Source: Herbaspirillum robiniae (lineage in GTDB: Bacteria > Pseudomonadota > Gammaproteobacteria > Burkholderiales > Burkholderiaceae_D). From it: a DNA stretch of 64,000 bases. This document shows positions 36,476 to 45,338 of the stretch, one piece after another. A program made the position numbers and the translations under genes. Numbering within the stretch: position 1 is the first letter of the stretch; every line of letters begins with the position of its first letter. The notes under the pieces were generated by a model that was given only the letters and a program-made list of their open reading frames with translations, ran no database searches and was not told where the DNA came from. The stretch lies in the NCBI RefSeq assembly GCF_002213415.1, contig NZ_NJGU01000008.1, positions 1 through 64,000 of the forward strand, given 5' to 3'.

Positions 36476-36964
36476 ATGAGCCTGCGCATCATCGCCACCG
36501 GCGGCACCTTCGACAAGCACTACGACGAGATCGCGGGCCAGCTCGACTTCGGCGCCAGCCACCTGCCTCAAGTGATTTCACGCGCGCGCATCACCGCCGA
36601 AGTGATTCTCGAAGAACTCAAGCTGCTGGATTCGCTGGAGATGCAGGACGCCGACCGCCAGCGCATCCTGGCCTGCTGCCAGAACTCCACCCAGCAGGCC
36701 ATCGTCATCGTGCACGGCACCGATACCATGCAGCTGACCGCCCAGGTATTGGGCCAGGCGCTACAGGACAAGACCGTGGTGCTGACCGGCGCCATGATCC
36801 CCTACGAGATCGCCAACTCCGACGCTCTTTTCAACTTCGGTTTCGCCTGCGGCGTGGCGCAGGTGCTGCCGCCGGGCGTGTATGTCGCCATGAACGGCCA
36901 GATCTTCGCCTGGAACAAGGTGGCCAAGAACCGCAGCGCCGGCGTGTTCGAGCCGATCAGGTAA
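36476..36964 (+). CDS. single-domain asparaginase-family protein
   Basis: A 162-residue protein equal to only the N-terminal domain of L-asparaginases (normally about 330 residues). Catalytic motifs of that domain are intact: IIATGGTFDK (residues 5-14, nucleophile Thr) and VHGTDTM (near 80-86), plus LTGAMIPYE. The C-terminal domain that completes the substrate pocket in trans is absent, and no fragment of it follows. Similar short proteins are annotated in other proteobacteria, so this is probably a stable form, not a fresh truncation. Whether it hydrolyses asparagine is unknown. It follows the Cache-CheW gene by 101 bases and has a -10-like TAAGAT (36433-36438). Confidence 0.8.
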   Translation: MSLRIIATGGTFDKHYDEIAGQLDFGASHLPQVISRARITAEVILEELKLLDSLEMQDADRQRILACCQNSTQQAIVIVHGTDTMQLTAQVLGQALQDKTVVLTGAMIPYEIANSDALFNFGFACGVAQVLPPGVYVAMNGQIFAWNKVAKNRSAGVFEPIR

Positions 36965-36989
36965 GTCACACGCCCAAGCGCTTTTCACC

Positions 36990-37892
36990 TCACGCCGGCG
37001 GCTGCCGGCGCGCCCACTCGCGGCAGAACTCCAGCAGCGCCGCCAGGCTCGGCGACGGCGCGCGGTGGCTGCTGACCACCATGTAGAAGTGCCGGCGCAG
37101 GACCGGCAGCGGCGTGGCCAGCTCCACCAGCTTGCCCGATTCGATCAGGTCTTCCACCACCGCGCGCGACAGGCAGCTGATGCCCAGCCCTTCGGCAGTG
37201 GCGCGCTTGATCGCCTCAGAATTGCCGAACTCGAACGAGGAAGGCAGGTGGTGCAGGTAGGGAATCAGCGCATGCTCGACCGCCTCGCGCGTGCCGGAGC
37301 CGGCCTCGCGCAGCAGCCAGTCGGCTTCGCGCAGCATCTTCAGCGTGATCTTGCGCCCGCCTTCGACAATCGGATGGCCCGGTGCGGCCACCACGATCAG
37401 TTCGTCGGTCATCCACGGCTCGACCTCGACATCGCTGGCGTGGCACGGGCCTTCGATCAGCGCCGCGTCGACTTCAAAATTGACCACCGCGTCGACGATG
37501 TCGGCGGTATTGGCGACCAGCGCGCGCACGCGGGCGCCGGCGTGGCGCTTGCGGTAGGACGAGATCATCGCCGGCAGCATGTAGCTGCCGATGGTGGTGG
37601 AGGCGCCGATATGCAGCTCGCTGCCGGAGGCGGGATCGACGAACTGGCGCTCGATGGTCTGCGCCGCGTCCAGCATGTGGCGCGCCTGCGGCAGCAGCAG
37701 GCGGCCGCTGTCGTTCAACACCAGCCGCTTGCCGACCCGGTCGAACAGCTGCACGCCGAGCAGGTGTTCCAGCTCGTTCAACGAGGCGCTGGCGGCCGAC
37801 TGCGACAGCGCCACCAGCTCGGCCGCGGCCGTGGTGGTGCCGGACTGCGCCACCGCCAGGAAAATCTGCAATTGCCTCAAGGTAATTTTCAT
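36990..37892 (-). CDS. yeiE: LysR-family regulator, YeiE-like
   Basis: A 300-residue LysR-type regulator with the helix-turn-helix at residues 1-60 (ITLRQLQIFLAVAQSGTTTA, then LSQSAASASLNELE) and the effector domain at 90-290. The sequence resembles YeiE, and the gene is divergent from a YeiH-type transporter, the same arrangement as in E. coli. YeiE there responds to sulfite. A palindromic site is present between the two genes. Its 3' end converges on the asparaginase gene with only 25 bases between the stops. Confidence 0.85.
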   Translation of the reverse strand: MKITLRQLQIFLAVAQSGTTTAAAELVALSQSAASASLNELEHLLGVQLFDRVGKRLVLNDSGRLLLPQARHMLDAAQTIERQFVDPASGSELHIGASTTIGSYMLPAMISSYRKRHAGARVRALVANTADIVDAVVNFEVDAALIEGPCHASDVEVEPWMTDELIVVAAPGHPIVEGGRKITLKMLREADWLLREAGSGTREAVEHALIPYLHHLPSSFEFGNSEAIKRATAEGLGISCLSRAVVEDLIESGKLVELATPLPVLRRHFYMVVSSHRAPSPSLAALLEFCREWARRQPPA

Positions 37893-37940
37893 CGCATCCC
37901 CGCCCGCGCCCGGGTTCCCATCGCCCGGGACGCCGCATCA

Positions 37941-37963
37941 ATCAACCGGTTTAATTGGTTGAT
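37941..37963. promoter_or_regulatory. putative LysR (YeiE) operator in the yeiE/yeiH spacer
   Basis: ATCAACC (37941-37947) and GGTTGAT (37957-37963) form an inverted repeat with a nine-base spacer of AT-rich sequence, the size expected for a LysR activation-binding site. It lies 49 bases before the yeiE start codon and about 87 before that of yeiH. Confidence 0.5.
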
Positions 37964-38049
37964 ATTAGCAAAATAACGCGTTTTTCTTTTATATCCGCAG
38001 CACTTACAGTGCACTCCATCAAGACAAAGAACACCGCGTGGAGAGTGAA

Positions 38050-39090
38050 ATGCGTACCGCAAGCCATCCTCAGACCCTGCATCCGGCGCTGGCCGGCCTG
38101 GCCCTCTCGGGCGCCGTCGCCTGGGCGGCGATGAGCCTGGGCGACATCCCCTGGCTGCAAAGCCACGGCTTCTCGGCCCTGACCGTGGCCATCGTGCTGG
38201 GCATCCTGCTGGGCAATACCCTGTATCCCCGGCTGGCGCCGAGCTGCGGCGAAGGCGTGAAGTTTTCCAAGCAGATGCTGCTGCGCGCCGGCATCATCCT
38301 GTACGGCTTTCGCCTGACCTTCCAGGACATCGCCCACGTCGGCGTGACCGGCGTGGTGATCGACGCGGCGATGCTGCTGTCGACCTTCGGCCTGGCATGG
38401 CTGGTGGGGGTGAAGTTGCTCAAGCTGGAACGCGACGCCGCGCTGCTGATCGGCGCCGGCAGCTCGATCTGCGGCGCGGCGGCGGTGATGGCGACCGAAC
38501 CGGTGCTGCGCGCCCGCGCCGAACAGGTCACCGTGGCCATCTCGACGGTGGTGATCTTCGGCTCGCTGGCGATCTTCCTCTACCCCCTGCTCTATACGCT
38601 GCAAACCGAACCGGCCTGGGGCGTGCGCCTGCCCGACTTCGGCATCTACATCGGCTCGACCGTGCACGAAGTGGCCCAGGTGCTGGCCGCGGCACGCTCG
38701 ATCGACCAGCACACGGCCGACGTCGCGGTGATCACCAAGATGGTCCGGGTGATGATGCTGGCGCCCTTCCTGCTGATGCTGTCGATGAAGGCCGGCCCGT
38801 CGGTCGCCGGCGAACGCGGCAAGCTGTCGGTGCCCTGGTTCGCCTTCGCCTTCATCGGCGTGGTGGTGCTGAACTCCTTCATGCCGCTGCCGGACGCGCT
38901 CAACAAGATCGTGCTGCAGGCCGACACCTTCATGCTGGCCATGGCGATGGCAGCGCTGGGCCTGACCACCCATCTCTCGGCAATCCGCAATGCCGGCATC
39001 AAGCCGCTGCTGCTGGGCGCCATCCTGTTCGGCTGGCTGGTAGTGGGCGGGGCGCTGGTCAACGGCGCGCTGGGCCGGCTGCTGGGCTGA
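38050..39090 (+). CDS. yeiH: YeiH family (UPF0324) putative sulfate/sulfite-exporter membrane protein
   Basis: A 346-residue integral membrane protein with about ten helices. Family landmarks are the FSALTVAIVLGILLGNT stretch (near 42-58), KQMLLRAGIILYGFRLTF (near 75-92), GAGSSICGAAAVMATEP (near 138-154) and GSTVHEVAQVLAA (near 204-216). YeiH-like proteins are annotated as putative sulfate exporters; transport has not been shown for this one. The start at 38050 has GGAGAG six bases upstream; a GTG four codons earlier is possible. Divergent from yeiE. Confidence 0.88.
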   Translation: MRTASHPQTLHPALAGLALSGAVAWAAMSLGDIPWLQSHGFSALTVAIVLGILLGNTLYPRLAPSCGEGVKFSKQMLLRAGIILYGFRLTFQDIAHVGVTGVVIDAAMLLSTFGLAWLVGVKLLKLERDAALLIGAGSSICGAAAVMATEPVLRARAEQVTVAISTVVIFGSLAIFLYPLLYTLQTEPAWGVRLPDFGIYIGSTVHEVAQVLAAARSIDQHTADVAVITKMVRVMMLAPFLLMLSMKAGPSVAGERGKLSVPWFAFAFIGVVVLNSFMPLPDALNKIVLQADTFMLAMAMAALGLTTHLSAIRNAGIKPLLLGAILFGWLVVGGALVNGALGRLLG

Positions 39091-39121
39091 CAAGCGCTGA
39101 TGCCGCGCCCCGGCGGCAATA

Positions 39122-39156
39122 AAAAAAGCGCGGCCTGTCATGGGCCGCGCTTTTTT
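39122..39156. terminator. bidirectional terminator between yeiH and the AtaL-like gene
   Basis: A perfect 14-base stem (39122-39135 with 39143-39156) with A6 and T6 at its ends. It serves both convergent genes. Confidence 0.88.
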
Positions 39157-39172
39157 CATGGAGCCAACCGAC

Positions 39173-39643
39173 TCAGTGCAATTCGCCCCGCACCGTCAGC
39201 TCGCGGATGATGCGCACGGTGTCGATGTCGGCCTCCTGATAGGCCGAACGGCGGAATTCGTTGTAGAAGGCTTCTTCGCCGCCGACGGTGTCGGGCTGGC
39301 CGTCGTCGTACTCGAAGCGCACGAAGAGTATCCCCTCCTGCGGCTCCTCGATGGTCATGCTCATGCGTGAGGCCGGGATCTCGCCCTGGGCCGGCACCTC
39401 GTAGAGCACCTGGATCTGGGGCAGGTAGGTGACGCGGTCGTAGATCACCAGTTCGCCGTAGCGCAGCTCGCGGCGCACGCTGTCCAGGCTCTTGTCGGAC
39501 AGGCGGGCGTCATCCAGATGCGGCATGAACAGCTTGGGCGCCTCGGCGCGCGTGACCAGGCCGCGCCACAACTGCTCGCGGGTCAGGGGGTCGATCAGCG
39601 GGTTCAGCGGATCGTTGATCTGGATGAGATGGTTGAATTTCAT
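39173..39643 (-). CDS. SRPBCC superfamily protein, AtaL-like (DUF1857)
   Basis: A 156-residue START/SRPBCC-fold protein. The opening NHLIQINDPLNPLIDPLTRE with QLWRGLVTRAEAPKLFMP is typical of DUF1857 (AtaL-like) proteins. The fold binds hydrophobic ligands; no ligand or pathway is known. The start at 39643 gives the family N-terminus; an ATG 17 codons upstream does not. It is divergent from the Rep helicase gene. Confidence 0.85.
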   Translation of the reverse strand: MKFNHLIQINDPLNPLIDPLTREQLWRGLVTRAEAPKLFMPHLDDARLSDKSLDSVRRELRYGELVIYDRVTYLPQIQVLYEVPAQGEIPASRMSMTIEEPQEGILFVRFEYDDGQPDTVGGEEAFYNEFRRSAYQEADIDTVRIIRELTVRGELH

Positions 39644-39752
39644 GGTTGTGCTCTTGCTGGTCTGCTTGGCTTGTCTGCGGCCATTGTCCCACATCGGGCG
39701 CGATCATCGGGACTGATACAATGGTCCGTTTTTTCCTCCCTCCCCGATACGC

Positions 39753-41825
39753 ATGTCCGCCCCCTCCTTCGGTCTGAACAAGCCGCAAAGCGAAGCCGTC
39801 CATTACATGGCCGGCCCGTGCCTTGTGCTGGCCGGCGCCGGCTCGGGCAAGACCCGCGTGATCACGCAGAAGATCGCCCACCTGATCGAGAACTGCGGCT
39901 ACGAATCGAGGAACATCGCGGCGCTGACCTTCACCAACAAGGCGGCGCTGGAAATGCAGGAGCGCATCGCCAAGCTGCTGAAGGATCCGAAGCAGGCCAA
40001 GCACCTCACAGTGTCGACCTTCCACTCGCTGGGGGTGAAGATACTGCGCCAGGAGTCCAAGCATCTGGGGTTGAAGGACCGCTTTTCAATCATGGACAGC
40101 GACGATTGTTTTTCCCTGGTGCAAGAACTGGCGGTCACCACCGACAAGGCCATCATCCGCGGCATCCAGAACTCCATCTCGCTGTGGAAGAACGGCCTGG
40201 TCGATCCCGAGGTCGCCTTGAAGAGCGCCCAGACCGAGGACGAGGCGCAGGCGGCGCGCATCTTCCGCAGCTACGTCGCCACGCTCAAGGCCTACCAGGC
40301 GGTGGACTTCGACGACCTGATCCGGTTGCCGGTGGAGCTCTTCCAGAGCAACGAGGAAGTGCGCGACCGCTGGCAGCGCAAGCTGCGCTACCTGCTGATC
40401 GACGAATACCAGGACACCAACACCTGCCAGTACGAACTGGTGAAGCTGCTGGTGACCGGCGTGGGCAAGAAACCCATGTTCACCGCCGTGGGCGACGACG
40501 ACCAGGCCATCTACGCCTGGCGCGGCGCCACCATCGAGAACCTGAAGCTCCTGGGCGTGGACTTCCCCAACCTGCACCTGATCAAGCTGGAGCAGAACTA
40601 CCGCTCCAGCACGCGCATCCTGCAGGCGGCCAACGCGGTCATCTCCAACAACCCCAAGCTGTTCGACAAGACCTTGTGGTCCGAGCACGGCCTGGGCGAC
40701 CCGATCTCGGTGATGGCGATGGACGACGAGGAGTCCGAGGCCGACCAGATCGCCATCTCGCTCTCCGCCCACCGCTTCGAGCGGCGCGCCAAGTTCGCCG
40801 ACTACGCCATCCTGTACCGCGGCAACCACCAGGCGCGCATCCTCGAGAAGGCGCTGCGCCGCGAACGCATCCCCTACGTGATGTCGGGCGGGCAGAGCTA
40901 CTTCGACCGCGCCGAGATCAAGGACATCATCGCCTACCTGCGCCTGATCGCGAACCAGGACGACGACCCCGCCTTCATCCGCGCCGTCACCACGCCGCGC
41001 CGCGGCGTCGGCCAGGCCACGCTGGAAGTGCTGGGCACCCTGGCCGGGCAGTGGCAGTGCTCGCTGTTCGAGGCGGTCTACAAGGGCGGCCTGGAAGACA
41101 AGCTGACCGACCGCCAGCTGCTGCCGCTGCGCAAGTTCTGCGACTTCATCAACGCGCTGGAGTCGCGCGCCACCCGCCCTGGCCCGTCGGGCAGCGGCGA
41201 GAACGCGGGGAAGGTGCTGGACGACATGATGGAAGCCATCAACTACGAGTTCTACCTCTACGACAGCTTCGAGGAGCGCGCCGCGCAGGCGCGCTGGCAG
41301 AACGTGGTGGACTTCACCAACTGGCTGAAGGAACGCGCCTGCGGCGGTCGCGAGCGCGACGGTGAAGAAAAGAACCTGCTCGAGATCACCCAGATGGTGG
41401 CGCTGATGAGCATGCTCGAAGGCCGCGACGAAGAACAGGACGCGGTGCGCATGTCGACCTTGCATGCCTCCAAGGGCCTGGAGTTTCCGCATGTGTTCCT
41501 GGTGGGCGTGGAAGAAGGCATCCTGCCGCACAAGGGCGACCCGGACACGCCGCCGGAAGCCGCCGCCGCACGCGTGGAAGAGGAGCGCCGCCTGATGTAC
41601 GTCGGCATTACCCGCGCGCAGCGCTCGCTGCACCTGTCGTGGTGCAAGCGCCGCAAGCGCGCCAAGGAAGTGATCGAATGCCAGATCTCGCGCTTCGTGA
41701 AGGAAATGCGGCTCGACGAAGGCACGGCGATCCCGCTGGAAGAAGAGAAGATCACGCCGCAGGCGCGCCTGGCCAACCTCAAGGCCTTGCTGGCCAAACC
41801 CAAGCCGACGCCGGATCCGGCCTGA
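39753..41825 (+). CDS. rep: ATP-dependent DNA helicase Rep (UvrD family)
   Basis: Rep is a 3'-5' superfamily 1 helicase that clears proteins ahead of replication forks. The 690-residue protein has Walker A AGAGSGKT (27-34), Walker B with LLIDEYQDTN (near 215), motif III GDDDQAIYAWRGA (near 250), motif IV QNYRS (near 281), motif V STLHASKGLEFPHVF (near 568) and motif VI VGITRAQRSLHLS (near 615). The short C-terminus, with no UvrD-type Tudor tail, favours Rep. A TACAAT lies about 31 bases before the ATG. Confidence 0.93.
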   Translation: MSAPSFGLNKPQSEAVHYMAGPCLVLAGAGSGKTRVITQKIAHLIENCGYESRNIAALTFTNKAALEMQERIAKLLKDPKQAKHLTVSTFHSLGVKILRQESKHLGLKDRFSIMDSDDCFSLVQELAVTTDKAIIRGIQNSISLWKNGLVDPEVALKSAQTEDEAQAARIFRSYVATLKAYQAVDFDDLIRLPVELFQSNEEVRDRWQRKLRYLLIDEYQDTNTCQYELVKLLVTGVGKKPMFTAVGDDDQAIYAWRGATIENLKLLGVDFPNLHLIKLEQNYRSSTRILQAANAVISNNPKLFDKTLWSEHGLGDPISVMAMDDEESEADQIAISLSAHRFERRAKFADYAILYRGNHQARILEKALRRERIPYVMSGGQSYFDRAEIKDIIAYLRLIANQDDDPAFIRAVTTPRRGVGQATLEVLGTLAGQWQCSLFEAVYKGGLEDKLTDRQLLPLRKFCDFINALESRATRPGPSGSGENAGKVLDDMMEAINYEFYLYDSFEERAAQARWQNVVDFTNWLKERACGGRERDGEEKNLLEITQMVALMSMLEGRDEEQDAVRMSTLHASKGLEFPHVFLVGVEEGILPHKGDPDTPPEAAAARVEEERRLMYVGITRAQRSLHLSWCKRRKRAKEVIECQISRFVKEMRLDEGTAIPLEEEKITPQARLANLKALLAKPKPTPDPA

Positions 41826-42110
41826 GGCGGCGACGCAGGTCGCGCTGCGCCCGGAGCCGGGCACAAAGATTTCCGCTTTCGCAACTTTGCCCGCACTTTT
41901 ATCCGGTAAAAGGTCGCAATCGCGGTGAAAACGTGGTTTTGCCGGAATTTATTTACGGATTTCGTCCGCGAGTGCCCGCCTGCGGGGCCGGTCGGTTTAC
42001 AATCTCGCCTGCAAAAAAATCCCGTTGTTTCAGTGAAGAAACATTGCCGTGACCGTTCCGGCCCTATCGGCGGCGATTCATTCAATATTCAAACCTAGGA
42101 AATCCTGAAG

Positions 42111-42929
42111 ATGATCAAGATGTTCTCCCGCTACGCCCGCGCGCTGGCGCTGACCGCCGGCTTCGTCGGCATGCTGGGCCTGGCCGCCTGCGGCAAGCAG
42201 GAAGAGAAAGCCGCCGAAGCGCCTGCCGCACCGCAAGCTGCTGCGCCCGCTCGCGTGTACCTGGTGGGCGTGGAATCGGCCTACGCGCCGTTCTCCTCGG
42301 AAAACGAACAGAAGACCGTGGTCGGCTTCGACATCGACGTGATGAAGGTGCTGGCCAAGAAGATCGGCATCGAAGTGAAGTTCGTGCCGACGCCGTTCGA
42401 GAGCATCTTCAATTCCCTGGCCCAGGGCGACCTGGACCTGCTGATCTCGGCCATCACCATCACCGACGAACGCAAGAAGTCGGTCAGCTTCTCCGATCCT
42501 TACTTCGTGGCCACCCAGGCCATCGCCGTGCCCGCCAATGACACCAAGGTCACCAAGATGGACGACCTGAAGACCCTGGCCGTGGGCACCCAGAGCGGCA
42601 CCTCCGGCGACGAGCTGGTGCAGCAGGTGCTGGGCAAGAACAGCGCCAAGATCAAGCGCTTCGAGTCCACCCCGCTGGCCCTGAAGGAACTGGAAAGCGG
42701 CGGCGTCGATGCGGTCGTGGCCGACGAGCCGGTGGTGAAGAACTACATCGCCAACAACCCCAACAGCAAGCTGCGCACCGTCAACGACCCGACCTTCCCC
42801 AAGGAAGACTACGGCATCGCCGTGCGTCGCGACGATCCGGAACTGCTGGCCAAGGTCAACAAGGCCCTGGCCGAGATGAAGGCCGACGGCAGCTTCGCGG
42901 CCATCAGCGCGCAGTATTTCGGCAAGTAA
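42111..42929 (+). CDS. amino-acid ABC transporter substrate-binding lipoprotein
   Basis: A 272-residue periplasmic binding protein of the polar amino acid (HisJ/GlnH) family. Residues 1-26 are a lipoprotein signal with lipobox LAAC (Cys27), then an Ala-rich linker and the SBP_bac_3 fold: FDIDVMKVLAKKIG (near 76-89), SAITITDERKKSVSFSDPYF (near 111-130) and GTQSGTSGDELVQQVLG (near 158-174). The following permease gene belongs to the same transporter, but a terminator lies between them, giving excess binding protein. AGGAAATCC precedes the ATG. Confidence 0.92.
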   Translation: MIKMFSRYARALALTAGFVGMLGLAACGKQEEKAAEAPAAPQAAAPARVYLVGVESAYAPFSSENEQKTVVGFDIDVMKVLAKKIGIEVKFVPTPFESIFNSLAQGDLDLLISAITITDERKKSVSFSDPYFVATQAIAVPANDTKVTKMDDLKTLAVGTQSGTSGDELVQQVLGKNSAKIKRFESTPLALKELESGGVDAVVADEPVVKNYIANNPNSKLRTVNDPTFPKEDYGIAVRRDDPELLAKVNKALAEMKADGSFAAISAQYFGK

Positions 42930-42944
42930 GCCAGGCATGACCCG

Positions 42945-42977
42945 GCGACGGCGGCTGCGGGCCGCCGTCGCGTTTTT
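42945..42977 (+). terminator. intra-operon terminator between binding protein and permease
   Basis: An 11-base perfect stem (42945-42955 with 42961-42971), a five-base loop and T5. It lies 15 bases after the substrate-binding gene and 42 bases before the permease start, so it should act as a partial terminator. Confidence 0.75.
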
Positions 42978-43018
42978 CTGAAGCGCAATTTCGTTCCAAC
43001 CCACCAATCGAGTCCGAC

Positions 43019-43762
43019 ATGGATTTCCGCTGGAGCATCATCCAAGGCTATGCGCCGCTGTTCGCCAAGGGCATCCTGATGACGCTGCAGGTGTCGCTGA
43101 TCAGCATCGTGATCGGCTGCCTGATCGGCCTCATGGTGGGCATGCTGCGCCTGTCGGACGTGCGCCACGGCGGCTGGAAATGGCCGCTGAAGGCCGGCCG
43201 CTGGATCGCCGGCTTCTACGTCGCCTTCTTCCGCGGCACGCCGCTGTTCGTGCAGATCATGCTGGTCCACTTCGCGGTGATGCCGGCGCTGGTGCACCAG
43301 GAGCACGGCCTGATCATTTCGGGCGAGCTGGCGCGCACGATCAAGCAGGACTACGGCGCCTTCCTGTCGGGCACGGTGGCGCTCTCGCTCAATGCCGGCG
43401 CCTATATCTCCGAGATCTTCCGCGCCGGCATCCAGTCGATCGAGCGCGGCCAGTCCTATGCCGCCGCCAGCCTGGGCATGAACTACGGCCTGACCATGCG
43501 CTACGTGGTGTTGCCGCAGGCTTTCCGCCGCATGCTGCCGCCGCTGGGCAACGAAGCCATCACGCTGTTGAAGGACTCCTCGCTGGTCTCGGCCATCGGC
43601 CTGGCCGAGCTGGCCTATGCCGCGCGCACCGTGGCCGGCACCTACGCCCGCTACTGGGAACCGTACATCACCATTTCCGCGATCTACTTCGCCATGACCA
43701 TCTGCCTGGCGCTGGTGGTGGCCCGTCTCGAAAACAAATACAGCGCGCCGCATCGCCGCTGA
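43019..43762 (+). CDS. amino-acid ABC transporter permease (HisM/GlnP type)
   Basis: A 247-residue inner-membrane permease with five helices. The ABC-coupling EAA loop is present as EIFRAGIQSIERGQSYAAAS (near 136-155) leading to LGMNYGLTMRYVVLPQAFRRMLPPLGNEA. The N-terminal helix LQVSLISIVIGCLIGLMVG begins near residue 22. It pairs with the preceding binding protein. The ATP-binding subunit expected next is absent: the following gene is an unrelated flavoprotein, so an ATPase must be encoded elsewhere. Confidence 0.93.
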   Translation: MDFRWSIIQGYAPLFAKGILMTLQVSLISIVIGCLIGLMVGMLRLSDVRHGGWKWPLKAGRWIAGFYVAFFRGTPLFVQIMLVHFAVMPALVHQEHGLIISGELARTIKQDYGAFLSGTVALSLNAGAYISEIFRAGIQSIERGQSYAAASLGMNYGLTMRYVVLPQAFRRMLPPLGNEAITLLKDSSLVSAIGLAELAYAARTVAGTYARYWEPYITISAIYFAMTICLALVVARLENKYSAPHRR

Positions 43763-43798
43763 TAGTGCAACCCGGCGCGCCGACGTATCATGGCGCGC

Positions 43799-45094
43799 AT
43801 GACCTCCATGCAGAACCTCCCCTCCCTTACGCCCGGCCTGCGCGTGGCCGTGATCGGCGCCGGCCCGGCCGGCCTGATGGCCGCTGAAGTGCTGGCGCAG
43901 CACGGCGCGGCCGTCGACGTCTACGACGCCATGCCCTCGGCCGGCCGCAAGTTCCTGCTGGCCGGGCGCGGCGGCATGAACATCACCCATTCCGAGCCGC
44001 AGCCGGACTTCCTGCCGCGCTACGGCAACCGGCGCGAACAGCTGGCGCCCTTCGTGCGCCGCTTCGACGCCGAGCGCCTGCGCGACTGGATCCACGCACT
44101 GGGCATCGACACCTTCATCGGCACCTCGGGCCGCGTGTTCCCGCGCGAGATGAAGGCCGCGCCGCTGCTGCGCGCCTGGCTGCACCGGCTGCGCGAATCC
44201 GGCGTGCGCTTCCACATGCGGCACCGCTGGCTGGGCTGGAACCAGGACGGCACGCTGCAACTGTCCTCGCCTGAAGGCGACGTCAGCGCGCCGGCCGACG
44301 CCGTGGTGCTGGCCCTGGGCGGCGCCAGCTGGCCGCGCCTGGGTTCGGACGGCGCCTGGACCCGCATCCTGCAGGACAAGCAGGTCGGCGTGGCGCCGCT
44401 GCGGCCGGCCAACTGCGGCTTCGACCTGGCCTGGAGCGAACATTTCCGCGAGCGCTTTGCCGGCGAACCGGTCAAGCCGGTGGTGGCCAGCGTGGCCCTG
44501 CCAAGCGGCGGCATGCACAACCGCCGCGGCGAGTTCGTCGTCACCGCCGACGGTATCGAAGGCAGCCTGGTGTACGCCCTGTCGGCCGGCCTGCGCGAGG
44601 CGATCGCCGCCGACGGCAGCGCGCGCCTGTACCTCGACCTGCTGCCCGACTGGACGCTGGAGAAAGTGCAAAGCGAACTGACCCATCCGCGCGGCGCGCG
44701 TTCCATGTCCAGCCACCTGCAAAGCCGGCTGCACCTCAAAGGCGTGAAGGCCGGCCTGCTGCGCGAGATCGTCAGCAAGGAGGATTTCGCCGATGCCGGC
44801 AAACTGGCGCGCGCCATCAAGGCGCTGCCGCTGACGCTGTTGCGGGCCCGCCCGATCGCCGAAGCCATCAGCAGCGCCGGCGGCGTCAGCTTCGAGGCGC
44901 TGGACGATGCGCTGATGCTGCGCGCGCTGCCCGGCGTGTTCTGCGCCGGCGAGATGCTGGACTGGGAGGCGCCCACCGGCGGCTATCTGCTGACCGCGTG
45001 CTTCGCCACCGGGCGCGCCGCGGGTGCGGGTGTATTACACTGGCTGTCCGCCGGCAACCGGCAAGGCAAGCAGCAAGAGGAGCAGCACAAGTGA
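43799..45094 (+). CDS. NAD(P)/FAD-dependent oxidoreductase, TIGR03862/BaiN-like flavoprotein
   Basis: A 431-residue flavoprotein. VAVIGAGPAGLMAAEVLAQHG (split near 15-35) is the FAD dinucleotide fold, GRKFLLAGRGGMNITHSEP (near 52-70) is the HI0933/BaiN family motif, and the C-terminal GVFCAGEMLDWEAPTGGYLL (near 380-399) closes the FAD site. Family members include a flavin-linked bile-acid reductase, but the substrate here is unknown. The start at 43799 follows TATCAT by seven bases with no ribosome site; ATG 43790 is the alternative. Its stop overlaps the slyX GTG start. Confidence 0.88.
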   Translation: MTSMQNLPSLTPGLRVAVIGAGPAGLMAAEVLAQHGAAVDVYDAMPSAGRKFLLAGRGGMNITHSEPQPDFLPRYGNRREQLAPFVRRFDAERLRDWIHALGIDTFIGTSGRVFPREMKAAPLLRAWLHRLRESGVRFHMRHRWLGWNQDGTLQLSSPEGDVSAPADAVVLALGGASWPRLGSDGAWTRILQDKQVGVAPLRPANCGFDLAWSEHFRERFAGEPVKPVVASVALPSGGMHNRRGEFVVTADGIEGSLVYALSAGLREAIAADGSARLYLDLLPDWTLEKVQSELTHPRGARSMSSHLQSRLHLKGVKAGLLREIVSKEDFADAGKLARAIKALPLTLLRARPIAEAISSAGGVSFEALDDALMLRALPGVFCAGEMLDWEAPTGGYLLTACFATGRAAGAGVLHWLSAGNRQGKQQEEQHK

Positions 45095-45300
45095 GCAGCG
45101 AAGACCGCATCATCGACATCGAAATGAAGCTGGCGCACCAGGAACACCTGGTCGACGAGCTCAACCAGACCGTATATCGCCAGCAAAAGAAGATCGACGA
45201 GCTGGAAATGCTGCTGGGCGCGCTGGCCAAGCGTTTCAAGGAACTGGCCGACACCAGCCAGGACCGCGCCGCCGCCAACGAGAAGCCGCCCCACTACTGA
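45091..45300 (+). CDS. slyX: SlyX family protein
   Basis: A 69-residue coiled-coil protein starting at GTG in a GTGA overlap with the flavoprotein stop, with AGAGGAG about nine bases upstream. The sequence EMKLAHQEHLVDELNQTVYR with QQKKIDELEMLLGALAKRF is the SlyX coiled coil (about residues 9-50). SlyX was found near slyD in E. coli; its function is unknown. Translational coupling to the flavoprotein suggests a shared transcript. Confidence 0.9.
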   Translation: MSSEDRIIDIEMKLAHQEHLVDELNQTVYRQQKKIDELEMLLGALAKRFKELADTSQDRAAANEKPPHY

Positions 45301-45338
45301 TCCGCGGGCGGCGTCCTGCCGCCCGCTGCATTCCCATC

